This document shows positions 34,837 through 43,494 of a DNA stretch of 64,000 nt, piece after piece (within the stretch, counting starts at the first letter, position 1; each line of letters begins with the position of its first letter). Source of the DNA: Terrimonas ferruginea DSM 30193 (GTDB lineage: Bacteria > Bacteroidota > Bacteroidia > Chitinophagales > Chitinophagaceae); the NCBI RefSeq assembly GCF_000425585.1, contig NZ_KE384399.1, positions 62,001 through 126,000 of the forward strand. The letters are read 5' to 3'. The notes under the pieces were generated by a model. It worked only from the letters and a program-made list of their open reading frames with translations, had not been told where the DNA came from and did no database searches. A program made the position numbers and the translations under genes.

Positions 34837-35589
34837 TTAATTCAATGTTGAAATAGCTTTTGTTGGCTGTTGCTTTTCCTTGTTTACTGCATAGGTGGTT
34901 TCCTTGCAATAGCATGCCCGCGCAACCATGAGAAAAAATGTTGTATACAATAAATAATAGATCGCATAGAAACCAGACCACAGGTGATATGTTTTAAAGA
35001 AGAGTATTTCTCCAATGGCAACCGGAATGGAGACCAGCATGAGCAGGGTGATCGCTGTTGCTATCCAGCATCCCGGAATATCGGTCAGGTTTCTTAATAT
35101 GGATTCTCTGAAAAGCGTAATGAAATAAGCAACCCCAAGTATCAGAAAAAACAGGGATTCAGTTGCAAGCAACCATCCTCTCAGCCGGACGATCTGTTCA
35201 AGATCTGACACAGAAGACATAAATATAATCGTCGCCGTCCCGGTAAGGAAAATGATATTCGTTACTATAATGAAATGTTTCAGTCTTTTTGAGAAAAGCC
35301 GGTGATAGTAAAAATGAGAAAATACTAAAGTCTCGACAGTGAGAAACAGGAGGTCCATGTAGCGGAATGTCTGCTGTATGGCAGGCTGGTAAGGCGTTTT
35401 ATAGAATACGACAAATAGTACACTGTTAGTTATCCATAGTATAAGCATGGAAATGGCAAACCAGTGAAACCGGTGTGGTTCGATCGGGTTGCTTCTTCTG
35501 ACAAGTATAATAAGGCAATAGACAACGGCTGCAATCAGCAGCGGCGCGGTGTAGTATTGATAAGACCAGTATTGAAATAAATTTTCCAT
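34837..35589 (-). CDS. Seven-helix membrane protein, paralogue of the 19498 gene
   Basis: 250 aa with about seven hydrophobic helices and a short basic tail. It starts MENLFQYWSYQYYTAPLL and aligns without gaps at its N-terminus with the AUA-started gene at 20178. No known domain name comes to mind. It lies 19 nt upstream of a NarL-type regulator, so the recurring gene pair suggests a membrane sensor that works with that regulator class. The function is inferred from context only. Confidence 0.75.
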   Translation of the reverse strand: MENLFQYWSYQYYTAPLLIAAVVYCLIILVRRSNPIEPHRFHWFAISMLILWITNSVLFVVFYKTPYQPAIQQTFRYMDLLFLTVETLVFSHFYYHRLFSKRLKHFIIVTNIIFLTGTATIIFMSSVSDLEQIVRLRGWLLATESLFFLILGVAYFITLFRESILRNLTDIPGCWIATAITLLMLVSIPVAIGEILFFKTYHLWSGFYAIYYLLYTTFFLMVARACYCKETTYAVNKEKQQPTKAISTLN

Positions 35590-35705
35590 TTGGCTAAGCT
35601 ACGTTGTGACGATGCCGGAATCCAAGGGAAAAACCATACGATTTGATCGTTTTTTTCGGCAAGACAGTCTCAAAGAAAAATACGCTTGATGTTTGTGTTT
35701 TTTCC

Positions 35706-35738
35706 TTTGGTGAAGGCCCGGTGGCTGGGATATCTTTG
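35706..35738 (+). promoter_or_regulatory. Rightward promoter in the 35.6-36.0 kb gap
   Basis: TTTG (35706-35709), 21-nt spacer, TATCTTTG (35731-35738). The next ATG is at 35743. Confidence 0.65.
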
Positions 35739-35742
35739 TGCC

Positions 35743-35814
35743 ATGATACGGTTTTTACAAGATAATAATCTGCAGGGTGTTTGTCAAGTTTGTGGGGGGG
35801 AAATAAATACTTAG
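35743..35814 (+). CDS. Small ORF, 23 aa with a CxxC motif
   Basis: It starts 4 nt after a good promoter box and ends at TAG. The peptide is MIRFLQDNNLQGVCQVCGGE followed by INT; it contains CQVC. It is divergent from the seven-helix gene at 34837. The first seven-helix locus also has a short ORF next to it, but the two peptides do not resemble each other. It may instead be the 5' end of a non-coding RNA. Confidence 0.35.
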   Translation: MIRFLQDNNLQGVCQVCGGEINT

Positions 35815-35999
35815 TAATAGGACAGGGGAGTTGGCGGGTAGTAAGAGAAGTAAGGGTAAACGAATAGGTACAGAGAAAGGAATTGGCTGAATGAAAATGT
35901 AGCGGGTTATACGGAATGACAGAATCGTTCTGGGGCTGAGTAAAGCCGGAATACCGGTCTCATTTTATAGGTAGATGAACCGGTGGAAGTATAAGGCGT

Positions 36000-36025
36000 A
36001 AAAAAAAGCGGGATGATTATCCCGC
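36000..36025 (-). terminator. Intrinsic terminator of the S24 repressor gene
   Basis: Perfect 7-bp stem GCGGGAT/ATCCCGC with a GATT loop; on the minus strand it is followed by eight T (36007-36000). Confidence 0.9.
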
Positions 36026-36031
36026 CGATGA

Positions 36032-36787
36032 TTAATTACTCACTTTCTTTTTCAATGTGCTTACCTGTTGTTGCAGGTCTGTCACAATGTTTGCAAGTTG
36101 ATTTACATTCCAACGTTGCAATGTGTTGGTCTTTGAAATAACGACCTGGGCTTCCCACATTTCCAATACATCTTCGGAGCTGATGGTATATGGCTGGAAA
36201 ACGGGGTTGTCGCTCACAAGTGTAAGCTTGTTTTTTGTACGGGTATTTTTAGCAACGCGTTTGTAAACGATTCCTTCGGTGCGGGAGATCACAATACAGG
36301 CTGCATTGTTTTTGAGGTGTTCGAGATCGTCAACTTTCTCACCTACGATCACGGAGCCACTGGGTGTGGGTAACATGGAATCACCTACGATTTCAAATGC
36401 GCGATAGTTACCACCGCTCATCATGGGTAAGGTGAAGGTATTAAGTTCGTCGATGAATTCGGGATCGCCATAACCTGCGAGGTAACCTGCAGCAGCTTTC
36501 ATCGGGACGAAAGGAATTTCCGAGCGGCCGCCGGATAATTTCATCGCCCGGCGTTTGGACAGATAATTACTGCCTTTACTTTCGCTCAGATCGCTGCGCA
36601 ACAGATCATCGAGTGTAAGCTTAAAAATATCACACAGTATTTCAAGCACATCGATGCGCGGCTCTGCACGTTCTTCTTCATAGGCTCCGACCAGGGAACG
36701 TTTGATACCTAATTTGGTGGCAAATTCCTCCTGCGTCCAGCCCCTGAGCTTGCGCAGGTACTTCATGTTTTTACTGGCGATTGACAT
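36032..36787 (-). CDS. XRE-family repressor with S24 (LexA-like) peptidase domain
   Basis: 251 aa. The N-terminal helix-turn-helix (MKYLRKLRGWTQEEFATKLG) is followed by a peptidase S24 domain with the catalytic Ser in GDSMLP and Lys in GIVYKR. There is a C-terminal coiled coil (QQQVSTLKKKV). Such proteins repress DNA-damage or stress genes and cleave themselves when activated by RecA. The self-cleavage site is not obvious in the linker (FVPMKAAAGYLAGYG), where AG at the hinge is a candidate. No phage genes are near. It probably represses itself, through the AT-rich region 36788-36850. Confidence 0.88.
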   Translation of the reverse strand: MSIASKNMKYLRKLRGWTQEEFATKLGIKRSLVGAYEEERAEPRIDVLEILCDIFKLTLDDLLRSDLSESKGSNYLSKRRAMKLSGGRSEIPFVPMKAAAGYLAGYGDPEFIDELNTFTLPMMSGGNYRAFEIVGDSMLPTPSGSVIVGEKVDDLEHLKNNAACIVISRTEGIVYKRVAKNTRTKNKLTLVSDNPVFQPYTISSEDVLEMWEAQVVISKTNTLQRWNVNQLANIVTDLQQQVSTLKKKVSN

Positions 36788-37046
36788 ATCAACTAATGAT
36801 TTTAGTGCAAAATACTAACTTTTTTATCAAAAACAAATTTTTTACCTGTTTTTACCACGATTATTCCTTTTAAGAAGAACAGCACTGACTAATTAATAAA
36901 GAGAGTGCTGCCAATTGACTGTAAGGTCATAGAGCCGGATATTGCTTACTGACAAGGGTGCGCTGTCAGAAGGTGATAAACGGGAGCCTGAAAAACACGC
37001 TTTGCACGGTAGGCGGATCGTGTCCTTATCTGCTGTTTAGCAAGTT

Positions 37047-37077
37047 GTTGGGTCTTTGAGGAAAAAAGGTACTTTTG
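37047..37077 (+). promoter_or_regulatory. Promoter of surE, nearly leaderless
   Basis: GTTG (37047-37050), 19-nt spacer, TACTTTTG followed by C (37070-37077), with 7 nt between it and the ATG at 37085. Confidence 0.7.
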
Positions 37078-37084
37078 CACAGCT

Positions 37085-37903
37085 ATGGCTACAAAGAAAA
37101 AGACCGCAACGAAGAAGAAAAGTTCTACAGCCCGGACCAAGGAAAAGCCGGTGATCCTCGTAGTGAACGACGATGGGGTTACAGCACCTGGTATACGCAA
37201 CCTGGTAGAAGCCGTTAAAGATCTCGGTACGATCGTGGTAGTGGCTCCCGATAAACCGCAGTCAGGTATGGGACATGCCATCACCATCGGACATCCGCTG
37301 CGCTTGCTGAAAGTAGACAGCTTTGAAGGAATTGAAGCCTATGCCTGCACAGGCACACCTGTTGATTGCGTAAAATTGGCGGTAGATAAAGTATTGCATC
37401 GCAAACCAGATTTGTGTATAAGTGGTATCAACCACGGCGCCAATCATAGCATCAACGTGATTTATTCCGGTACGATGTCTGCTGCGGTGGAAGCAGCTAT
37501 TGAAAACATTCCTTCTGCAGGATTCTCCCTGCTGGATCATAGCATTGAGGCTGATTTTACCGGAGCACGCAAGTATGCGCGTGAGGTAGTGCAGAAAATG
37601 CTGAACACGCGTTTGGATAAACATACCGTACTCAACGTAAATATTCCCAACCTGCCACCTGATCATATTAAAGGAATCCGGATCTGTAAGCAGGCCTATG
37701 CGAAATACGAAGAAGATTTCATCGAGCGCCAGGATCCGCACGGTCGTCATTATTATTGGCTTACCGGCGAATTCGTGAATTTCGATAAAGCAAAAGATAC
37801 CGATGTATGGGCGCTCAACCACGGTTACGTGAGTGTAGTGCCGGTGCAATTTGATCTTACCCATTACGAACTGAAAGCAAAACTGGAAAAGCAATGGTCA
37901 TGA
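37085..37903 (+). CDS. surE: 5'/3'-nucleotidase SurE
   Basis: 272 aa. The SurE metal site is VVNDDG (Asp29, Asp30) with Ser in PQSGMGHAIT and Asn in GINHGANHS. The enzyme removes phosphate from nucleoside monophosphates, often in stress survival. It has a 22-residue N-terminal extension rich in Lys and Thr (MATKKKTATKKKSSTARTKE) that normal SurE lacks. This could bind nucleic acid or be a linker. The stop overlaps the next gene as ATGA. Confidence 0.94.
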   Translation: MATKKKTATKKKSSTARTKEKPVILVVNDDGVTAPGIRNLVEAVKDLGTIVVVAPDKPQSGMGHAITIGHPLRLLKVDSFEGIEAYACTGTPVDCVKLAVDKVLHRKPDLCISGINHGANHSINVIYSGTMSAAVEAAIENIPSAGFSLLDHSIEADFTGARKYAREVVQKMLNTRLDKHTVLNVNIPNLPPDHIKGIRICKQAYAKYEEDFIERQDPHGRHYYWLTGEFVNFDKAKDTDVWALNHGYVSVVPVQFDLTHYELKAKLEKQWS

Positions 37904-38196
37904 AACTGTTGAAATCAAACAATTTTCGTTTCGGCCTGCTGATTGGTCTGCTGGGTTTGCTCCTGGGCCTGCTGATCATTTACCTGGTGCGTTCTCCGTT
38001 TCAGTCGTTTGGAGAATTTTTGACTTATTTCTTCAGCGAAAACCAACTACTGACATCCGTTGGCTCACTTACCCTGCTGGGCAATATTGCGCTCTTTACG
38101 GTATATGTCAATACGAATCGCGATAAGACCGCTGCCGGCATCTTTACCATAACTGTCATCTACGGTATTGCCATCCTGCTTTTGAAAGTTGTTTAA
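37900..38196 (+). CDS. Hypothetical small membrane protein
   Basis: 98 aa from the ATG at 37900, which overlaps the surE stop (ATGA); an ATG at 37894 is two codons longer. There are about three helices (FGLLIGLLGLLLGLLIIYLV, SVGSLTLLGNIALFTVYV, FTITVIYGIAILLLKVV). I do not recognise it. It is translationally coupled to surE. In many Bacteroidota lpxB follows surE, so this arrangement differs from that. Confidence 0.7.
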   Translation: MKLLKSNNFRFGLLIGLLGLLLGLLIIYLVRSPFQSFGEFLTYFFSENQLLTSVGSLTLLGNIALFTVYVNTNRDKTAAGIFTITVIYGIAILLLKVV

Positions 38197-38444
38197 GGTC
38201 TTTCTGATGGATGGAAGTAAAGTATGATGATGCAAAGGCTTAACTTTGACAGCTCATCCTGTTACCCAATCCGACCCATGATTCAGACGCCTGTCTGCTT
38301 TTTATTGCCGTATATACTACGATGTCATTCTTCTCCCAGCTACAGCCAACGTTGGCTCCTTCCTGGCTGTCCTGATCCCTCCGGCCGGTTTGTTGTAAAC
38401 AGGTACTCACCTGCCTGCTAAACATATCCCAAACCCTGCACGAA
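38197..38444. other. Intergenic region without recognised features
   Basis: About 250 nt. I see no promoter box of good quality, no ORF of note and only a weak dyad (CAGGTACTCACCTG at 38399-38412). Confidence 0.4.
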
Positions 38445-38993
38445 ATGAACAATACACTTTTTTTTATAATTACCGGTGGCCCCGGGGCCGGTAAAACCAC
38501 CTTACTGAATGCACTGCGTGAGCGTGGTTTTGTTTGTATGGAGGAAGTTGCGCGCGACATCATAAGAGAACAAATTAATAAGGGGGGCGATGCATTGCCC
38601 TGGGGCAACATTACTGCCTATACCGAACGAATGCTACAGGCTACTATCGAGGCCTACAAGGATGCAATAAAACGTTATGAAGGCCAACCGGTTTTTTTCG
38701 ACAGGGGACTGCCTGATACGCTTGCCTATATGCGTCTCACCGGTCAAACAATGAGTCCGGCCATTCATGCTGCCGCCGAGGAGTATCGTTATCATAGCCG
38801 TGTATTCCTGCTGCCGCCATGGCAGGAGATATATACAACCGATGACGAACGCAAACAATCCTGGGACGAAGCGGTAAAAACTGCACGCGTAATCCGTGAT
38901 ACGTACCGGCACTTTGGTTACGATCCTGTTGATGTACCCCGTTGCTCTGTTGCTGACCGCGTTAAGTTCGTTCTTGCGGGAGCGGGGTTGTAA
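38445..38993 (+). CDS. P-loop ATPase (AAA_28-like)
   Basis: 182 aa. The Walker A motif is ITGGPGAGKTTLLNAL at residues 8-23. A YRYHSRVFLLPPW segment and a basic stretch later resemble a nucleotide-binding core with lid, as in AAA_28 and adenylate-kinase-like proteins. The substrate is unknown. It is isolated from other genes by about 250 nt, with no promoter of good quality seen. Its stop starts an 11-unit heptamer array. Confidence 0.85.
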   Translation: MNNTLFFIITGGPGAGKTTLLNALRERGFVCMEEVARDIIREQINKGGDALPWGNITAYTERMLQATIEAYKDAIKRYEGQPVFFDRGLPDTLAYMRLTGQTMSPAIHAAAEEYRYHSRVFLLPPWQEIYTTDDERKQSWDEAVKTARVIRDTYRHFGYDPVDVPRCSVADRVKFVLAGAGL

Positions 38994-39067
38994 AAGGCAT
39001 AAGGAGTAAGGTATAAGGTATAAGGTATAAGGTATAAGGAGTAAGGTATAGGGAGTGAGGTGTAAGG
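38991..39067 (+). repeat. Heptamer array TATAAGG, 11 units, starting at the ATPase stop codon
   Basis: Units TAAAAGG, CATAAGG, AGTAAGG, then four TATAAGG, AGTAAGG, TATAGGG, AGTGAGG, TGTAAGG. The first TAA is the stop codon. Confidence 0.88.
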
Positions 39068-39566
39068 TTTACATCTTCACCCTCGTTCGCGCATACACCA
39101 CAACTGTTCGGAAGATTTTAGACCTGTCATTCCGACATCACGCCACCGTTGGTCTCCAGACCAACGGGCCTGCTCAGCCTTGAGTTATGTACGAAGTTGA
39201 CCTTAACCTGTCAAAGCTGCCTGACGCTTGCTTGTTGGTCGGGAGACCAACAAGGTTTCTGATTTATACGCCACGCTGCCATTACGTTTAAAAATGAAAA
39301 GCGACTCTCAGGGCTAAAGGTTCCGAACACTTATGGTGCATACACGAACCTTGATGAGCAAGCATCACTATTCATCTTCCCGGGCTCACTCAATTTTAAT
39401 CTAATTCTAATACGTCTGTAATGCTGCTTTTAAAGGCAGTTAATCAACTACTTATACCTTCACCGCTTCCCGGAAGGCGTATTTAGTAAGTTTGCAGGCC
39501 GCAACCGGCCTAACCTTCGGGCAAATAAGCTGTTAATTGGGGTAGATTTAAAAACAAACCGTCGAT
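39068..39566. other. Repeat-rich intergenic region
   Basis: About 500 nt without a gene. It has two related hairpins, CGTTGGTC/GACCAACG (39147-39166) and CTTGTTGGTC/GACCAACAAG (39231-39254), with TCCA and GGGA loops. The string GTGCATACACGAACC (39336-39350) matches the 22433-22447 hairpin, and GTTCGCGCATACAC (39085-39098) is a near copy. Confidence 0.6.
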
Positions 39567-40247
39567 ATGCATATTTTATTAGTTGAGGATGAGCCGGCAG
39601 TAGCCGGAATGCTGAATAAAGGGTTGACAGAAGAAGGGCATACCGTTACAGTAGCACCAGACGGCCCGATCGGTTTGCAAATGGCTACCGAACATACCTT
39701 CAATATGATCATCCTCGATGTGATGTTGCCGGGTATGAACGGCATCGAATTATGTAAACAATTGCGCAAGCAAAAAAATCATACACCGATCCTCATGCTC
39801 ACCGCGTTGTCCACAACTGAAAATGTGGTAACCGGACTCGATGCAGGAGCGGATGATTATATTACCAAACCTTTCAAATTCCGCGAACTCGCTGCCCGCA
39901 TACGGTCATTATCACGCCGTGGATTACCGGCCGAGCCCGCTGAAGTGTTGCGGCTTGCCGATCTGGAAATGGACCTTACCGCCCGCACCGTTGTCCGCGG
40001 CGGAACGGAAATCAGCCTTACTTCCACCGAATACCGTCTGCTGGAATACCTGCTGAAGAATAAAGGGCGCGTAGTGTCACGACTCGATATGCTGGAAAAC
40101 GTGTGGGGAATCGACTTCAACATGGGCACTAACGTAGTGGACGTGTATGTCAATTACCTCCGGAAAAAAATTGATAAGCCAGGTCCCGTAAAACTGATCC
40201 AGACGGTCATCGGGATGGGATATGTGATGAAAGAGCCTGCCGCATGA
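39567..40247 (+). CDS. OmpR-family response regulator
   Basis: 226 aa. The receiver has Asp51 (IILDVMLPGMNG) and Lys in DYITKPFKFREL; the winged-helix DNA-binding domain is at about 130-220 (ISLTSTEYRLLEYLLKNKGR). The partner kinase starts inside its stop codon (ATGA). The family often responds to metals or envelope stress. The target is not known; the pair is followed by a Usp gene and a bestrophin gene that are possible targets. Confidence 0.93.
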   Translation: MHILLVEDEPAVAGMLNKGLTEEGHTVTVAPDGPIGLQMATEHTFNMIILDVMLPGMNGIELCKQLRKQKNHTPILMLTALSTTENVVTGLDAGADDYITKPFKFRELAARIRSLSRRGLPAEPAEVLRLADLEMDLTARTVVRGGTEISLTSTEYRLLEYLLKNKGRVVSRLDMLENVWGIDFNMGTNVVDVYVNYLRKKIDKPGPVKLIQTVIGMGYVMKEPAA

Positions 40248-41620
40248 AAATACAAACACAGACCGCCTTACTTTTTACCTTCCTCGCCGCCGCCGTTATC
40301 CTGCTGCTCAACGGCGTGATCTACTATGCCGCCAGCCGGGACAGCTCCAACGATTTTAAAAAACGTCTCGAACTCCGCGTCGTAGTCGCGTCTAAAATTT
40401 ATTTTGAAAAGGATACCACTTCCACTGCCACTTACAACGAACTCCGTGAACAATACCTGGAGAAGTTACCCAACGAAAAAGAATACGTCATAACAGTAGA
40501 CCAGCGGTCAGGTGCCTTGCAGATTCCGCAGGGATTGAAGTTGCCGGAAACGTTTTATAAACAAGCACTGGCCGGTTCTTCTACCGCTTATTACGATCAC
40601 GACGGTGTGTATTATGCCGGCATTCAGCATAAAAGCCCCGAGGCTACCAATATCGTCGTTAAGTCAGCCGTAAACATGTACGGACTGCAGGCTTTGCGCA
40701 ACCTCGAACGGATTTTATTTATCGCTTTCATCGGTAAAGTAATACTGGTATTTACGGTCAGCTTCTTCTTTTCACGCAAAGCGTTTAAACCTTTCCGTGA
40801 TATCATTGCACGCGTAAAAAGTATCGGCGTGGAAAACCTTTCGCTGCGTTTGCAGGAGAAAAAAGGAAAAGACGAAACCGCCGAACTTACCCGCACGTTT
40901 AACGGTATGCTCGATCGCCTGGAAACCGCCTTCGATATTCAGAACAATTTCGTGAGCAATGCTTCGCATGAACTGCGTACACCGCTTACCACCATCATCG
41001 GTGAAGCAGAGATCACCCTGTCCCGCGCACGCACGCCTGAAACGTATCAGGCCGCCTTGCAGGCCATTCTCAAAGAAGCGGAAAAACTGGAGGCGCTTAC
41101 TACGGCTTTATTGAGCCTTGCGCAATCCGGCTTCAATAAGAAAAAAGAAAACCTGGCACCCATACGTCTCGATGAATTGTTATTCGATATCCATGCCACC
41201 ATCAGTCGCATCGATCCCGACAACCAGGTGCGTCTTCACCTGCAGGATATTCCATTGGACGAGTCAAAAATGACGGTAACCGGCAATGCACAATTATTAA
41301 AACTTGCCATCAGCAATATCATTCTCAACGCCTGCAAATATTCCAATAACCAGGATGTGGTTGTGCGGCTGAGCTACCAAAGTGGCTTCGTGGTGCTCGT
41401 TGTTACCGACATTGGTATCGGCATTCCTGATGCGGAATTACAACATGTGTTCGTACCCTTTTTCCGGGCATCAAACACGGGTTCGTTCAAAGGTTATGGA
41501 GTAGGACTTCCTCTTGCACTTAATATTATACGGCAGCACAACGGGCAGATACATGTTGCCTCTGAAGAAGGCAAAGGCACGATTGTGACAGTACAGTTGC
41601 CTGTTATGACAAACGCGTGA
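40244..41620 (+). CDS. HAMP-type sensor histidine kinase
   Basis: 458 aa. Two transmembrane helices (about 7-27 and 163-183) bracket a periplasmic sensor region of about 130 residues. A HAMP-like linker, a HisKA domain with the phospho-acceptor in ASHELRTPL and an HATPase domain (NIILNACKYSNN and DIGIGIP) follow. It starts at an ATG overlapping the regulator stop by 4 nt. It should autophosphorylate and pass phosphate to the regulator at 39567. The ligand is unknown. Confidence 0.92.
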   Translation: MKIQTQTALLFTFLAAAVILLLNGVIYYAASRDSSNDFKKRLELRVVVASKIYFEKDTTSTATYNELREQYLEKLPNEKEYVITVDQRSGALQIPQGLKLPETFYKQALAGSSTAYYDHDGVYYAGIQHKSPEATNIVVKSAVNMYGLQALRNLERILFIAFIGKVILVFTVSFFFSRKAFKPFRDIIARVKSIGVENLSLRLQEKKGKDETAELTRTFNGMLDRLETAFDIQNNFVSNASHELRTPLTTIIGEAEITLSRARTPETYQAALQAILKEAEKLEALTTALLSLAQSGFNKKKENLAPIRLDELLFDIHATISRIDPDNQVRLHLQDIPLDESKMTVTGNAQLLKLAISNIILNACKYSNNQDVVVRLSYQSGFVVLVVTDIGIGIPDAELQHVFVPFFRASNTGSFKGYGVGLPLALNIIRQHNGQIHVASEEGKGTIVTVQLPVMTNA

Positions 41621-41753
41621 TCGTTCTTAGGTAATTCTTATTTCTTTTTTAATGTAAGCTAATGCAACCTTTAATCGGTTGTAAGATCAGCAACGCAAAT
41701 TTGTATTGTTAACCTGATTGAGTTAGTTGTCATTTAAAAAAGAAAAAGAGGTT

Positions 41754-42242
41754 ATGAGAAACGTCTTAATCCCTACAGATTTCAGTATTGAATCTCTCCA
41801 ATTGGTAGAACGTGCCGTTGCTGCACTGGACGATCAATCCATGAATATTATTTTGTTTCATGCATTCGATATTCCTTCACATGCGCCTGATATGCTGGGT
41901 TCCAGCCGTCGTGTGCCTTATGCGCATCTGCTGACGGATGAATTCCGCAATGCCTGCCGCCGCATCAAAACTGCCAATGCGCGCACGGTACAGAATATTC
42001 ATATCCGGCATTTTTACGGTAATACCGTTGCCGTGTTCCGTAATTATATCGATGCGCATGATATCGACATGATCATTTGTCCGGAACCGTTTGTGTTCAG
42101 AGCGGTTTCCGATCAGAGTGTGAATCCGGAATCGTTATTCCGTAAAAGTGGTATACCCGTACTCACCACACTGGCAAAACGCCGTACCGTTATTCAAAGC
42201 GCTGCGCCGTTAGCAGAAGCCGTAGCGGTACTGATCAACTGA
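41754..42242 (+). CDS. Universal stress protein (UspA family), short form
   Basis: 162 aa from the ATG at 41754; a TTG at 41727 is 27 nt upstream in the same frame and lies in AT-rich leader. It begins MRNVLIPTDFSIESLQLVER, a single UspA-type alpha/beta domain. The ATP-binding G-2x-G-9x-G motif near the end is not clear, so it may not bind ATP. The AAAGAAAAAGAG string just before the ATG may serve as ribosome-binding sequence. The gene may be regulated by the two-component system just upstream. Confidence 0.82.
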   Translation: MRNVLIPTDFSIESLQLVERAVAALDDQSMNIILFHAFDIPSHAPDMLGSSRRVPYAHLLTDEFRNACRRIKTANARTVQNIHIRHFYGNTVAVFRNYIDAHDIDMIICPEPFVFRAVSDQSVNPESLFRKSGIPVLTTLAKRRTVIQSAAPLAEAVAVLIN

Positions 42243-42354
42243 TCAGGTTGCATTGACAAACTATTTTTTTGCTTTATGGAAACAAAGGTGGAGCGGCTCC
42301 GGACTGACCGGGGCCGATGACCACTGATGCGTGTAGAACGAACCTGTAAATTTT

Positions 42355-43263
42355 ATGCTGTTAAAAAAGAACATACCGTTTTCTTATATCATGGGTAAGA
42401 TCAAGCATGAGTTGCTTTTTATTACCCTGTATACGATCCTCATTGCGATCCTGTACGAGAATTTTCATTTCACCCGTATTTCCATTCCCATTGCCATTCC
42501 GGCGATCCTGGGTACGGTGATCTCCCTGCTGCTCGGTTTCAGGAGCAACCAGGCTTACGACCGCTGGTGGGAAGCCCGGCACATTTGGGGGGCCATCGTA
42601 AACGACTCGCGTACACTGGCCCGGCAGGTGTTGTCTTTTACCGAAGTGATATACGAGGGTGACGAGGTACATGCTTTCCGTGATAAGATGATCCGTCGTC
42701 AGATGGCCTGGTGTTATGCGCTGGGGCAAATGTTACGCGGGCAGAATGCTACCCGCGGTCTGGATAAATACCTGACCCGCCAGGAAATGGACTTTATCCG
42801 TCATTACGATCACGTGCCGGGTGCTTTGCTGGAATTGCATGCACGCGATTTGCGTACAGCCCTCAACGAGGGTTGGATCAACCGCTTTCAGCAGGTAGAG
42901 ATTGACCGCACGCTCAGCCGTCTTTGTGACGCCATGGGTAAGTGCGAACGGATCAAAAACACTGTATTCCCGGTGACCTACAGTATGTATATCCATTTCT
43001 CCATGCTGCTGTTCATCGCACTGTTGCCTTTTGCGGTGATCCAGTATTTCGGTTTGCTGGAAGTACCGGTAGTGGTAGCCATTGCTACCTCGTTCCTGCT
43101 GATCGAAAAAATGGCGATCCATCTGCAGGAGCCTTTTGAAAACAAACCGACAGACACACCAATGACCACTATTTCCCGGAATATCGAACGGAACCTGGCA
43201 CAGATGCTCAGGGACCAGGAGATTCTCGAGGTGAAAGAGACCAATAAGTTTTATGTGCTTTGA
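42355..43263 (+). CDS. Bestrophin family channel
   Basis: 302 aa with several hydrophobic helices. The bestrophin (YneE) core is visible: LLGFRSNQAYDRWWEARHIWG near residues 60-80, later RQMAWCYALGQMLRG, and LLIEKMAIHLQEPFENKPTD. Bacterial members form pentameric chloride or cation channels in the cytoplasmic membrane. The start ATG is at 42355. It is followed by a terminator after two direct copies of CATCCCCGGGT. Confidence 0.9.
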   Translation: MLLKKNIPFSYIMGKIKHELLFITLYTILIAILYENFHFTRISIPIAIPAILGTVISLLLGFRSNQAYDRWWEARHIWGAIVNDSRTLARQVLSFTEVIYEGDEVHAFRDKMIRRQMAWCYALGQMLRGQNATRGLDKYLTRQEMDFIRHYDHVPGALLELHARDLRTALNEGWINRFQQVEIDRTLSRLCDAMGKCERIKNTVFPVTYSMYIHFSMLLFIALLPFAVIQYFGLLEVPVVVAIATSFLLIEKMAIHLQEPFENKPTDTPMTTISRNIERNLAQMLRDQEILEVKETNKFYVL

Positions 43264-43267
43264 CCCT

Positions 43268-43364
43268 TCATCCCCGGGTCATTGATGAAGACCCATCCCC
43301 GGGTAGTTCTCTACTCCGGGGTCCAGGAAAGCTGCCGGCAGGAGACCCTTCTGCCGGTTTTTTT
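43268..43364 (+). terminator. Repeat and terminator after the bestrophin gene
   Basis: CATCCCCGGGT occurs at 43268-43278 and 43292-43302, and CCGGGG is at 43316-43321. Hairpin CCGGCAG/CTGCCGG at 43335-43357 is followed by a T run. Confidence 0.8.
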
Positions 43365-43422
43365 ATAACACTTGCGAAAGCCGGTTTTTCGGCAGATAAA
43401 CCTCAAACTTTCTAACCCATTA

Positions 43423-43454
43423 TTTGTTGTACCAGTGGGCTTTAAGTACCTTTA
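43423..43454 (+). promoter_or_regulatory. Promoter of gltA
   Basis: TTTG (43423-43426), 20-nt spacer, TACCTTTA (43447-43454), one mismatch to the -7 box. The ATG is at 43495. Confidence 0.55.
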
Positions 43455-43494
43455 GCCCTTTAGGAATTATTCATTTTTTACGAAATACATTGTC

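Larger units (their letters stand above)
35590..36000. other. Intergenic region with a promoter and possible small RNA
   Basis: About 440 nt between two minus-strand genes. A rightward promoter (35706-35738) drives an ORF of 23 codons and, after it, purine-rich DNA without further ORFs up to the hairpin at 36008. A non-coding RNA is an alternative reading. Confidence 0.4.

Noticed and set aside
36032-36787. Phage repressor marking a prophage
   Set aside because: The S24 repressor stands alone between housekeeping genes, with no phage structural or integrase genes.
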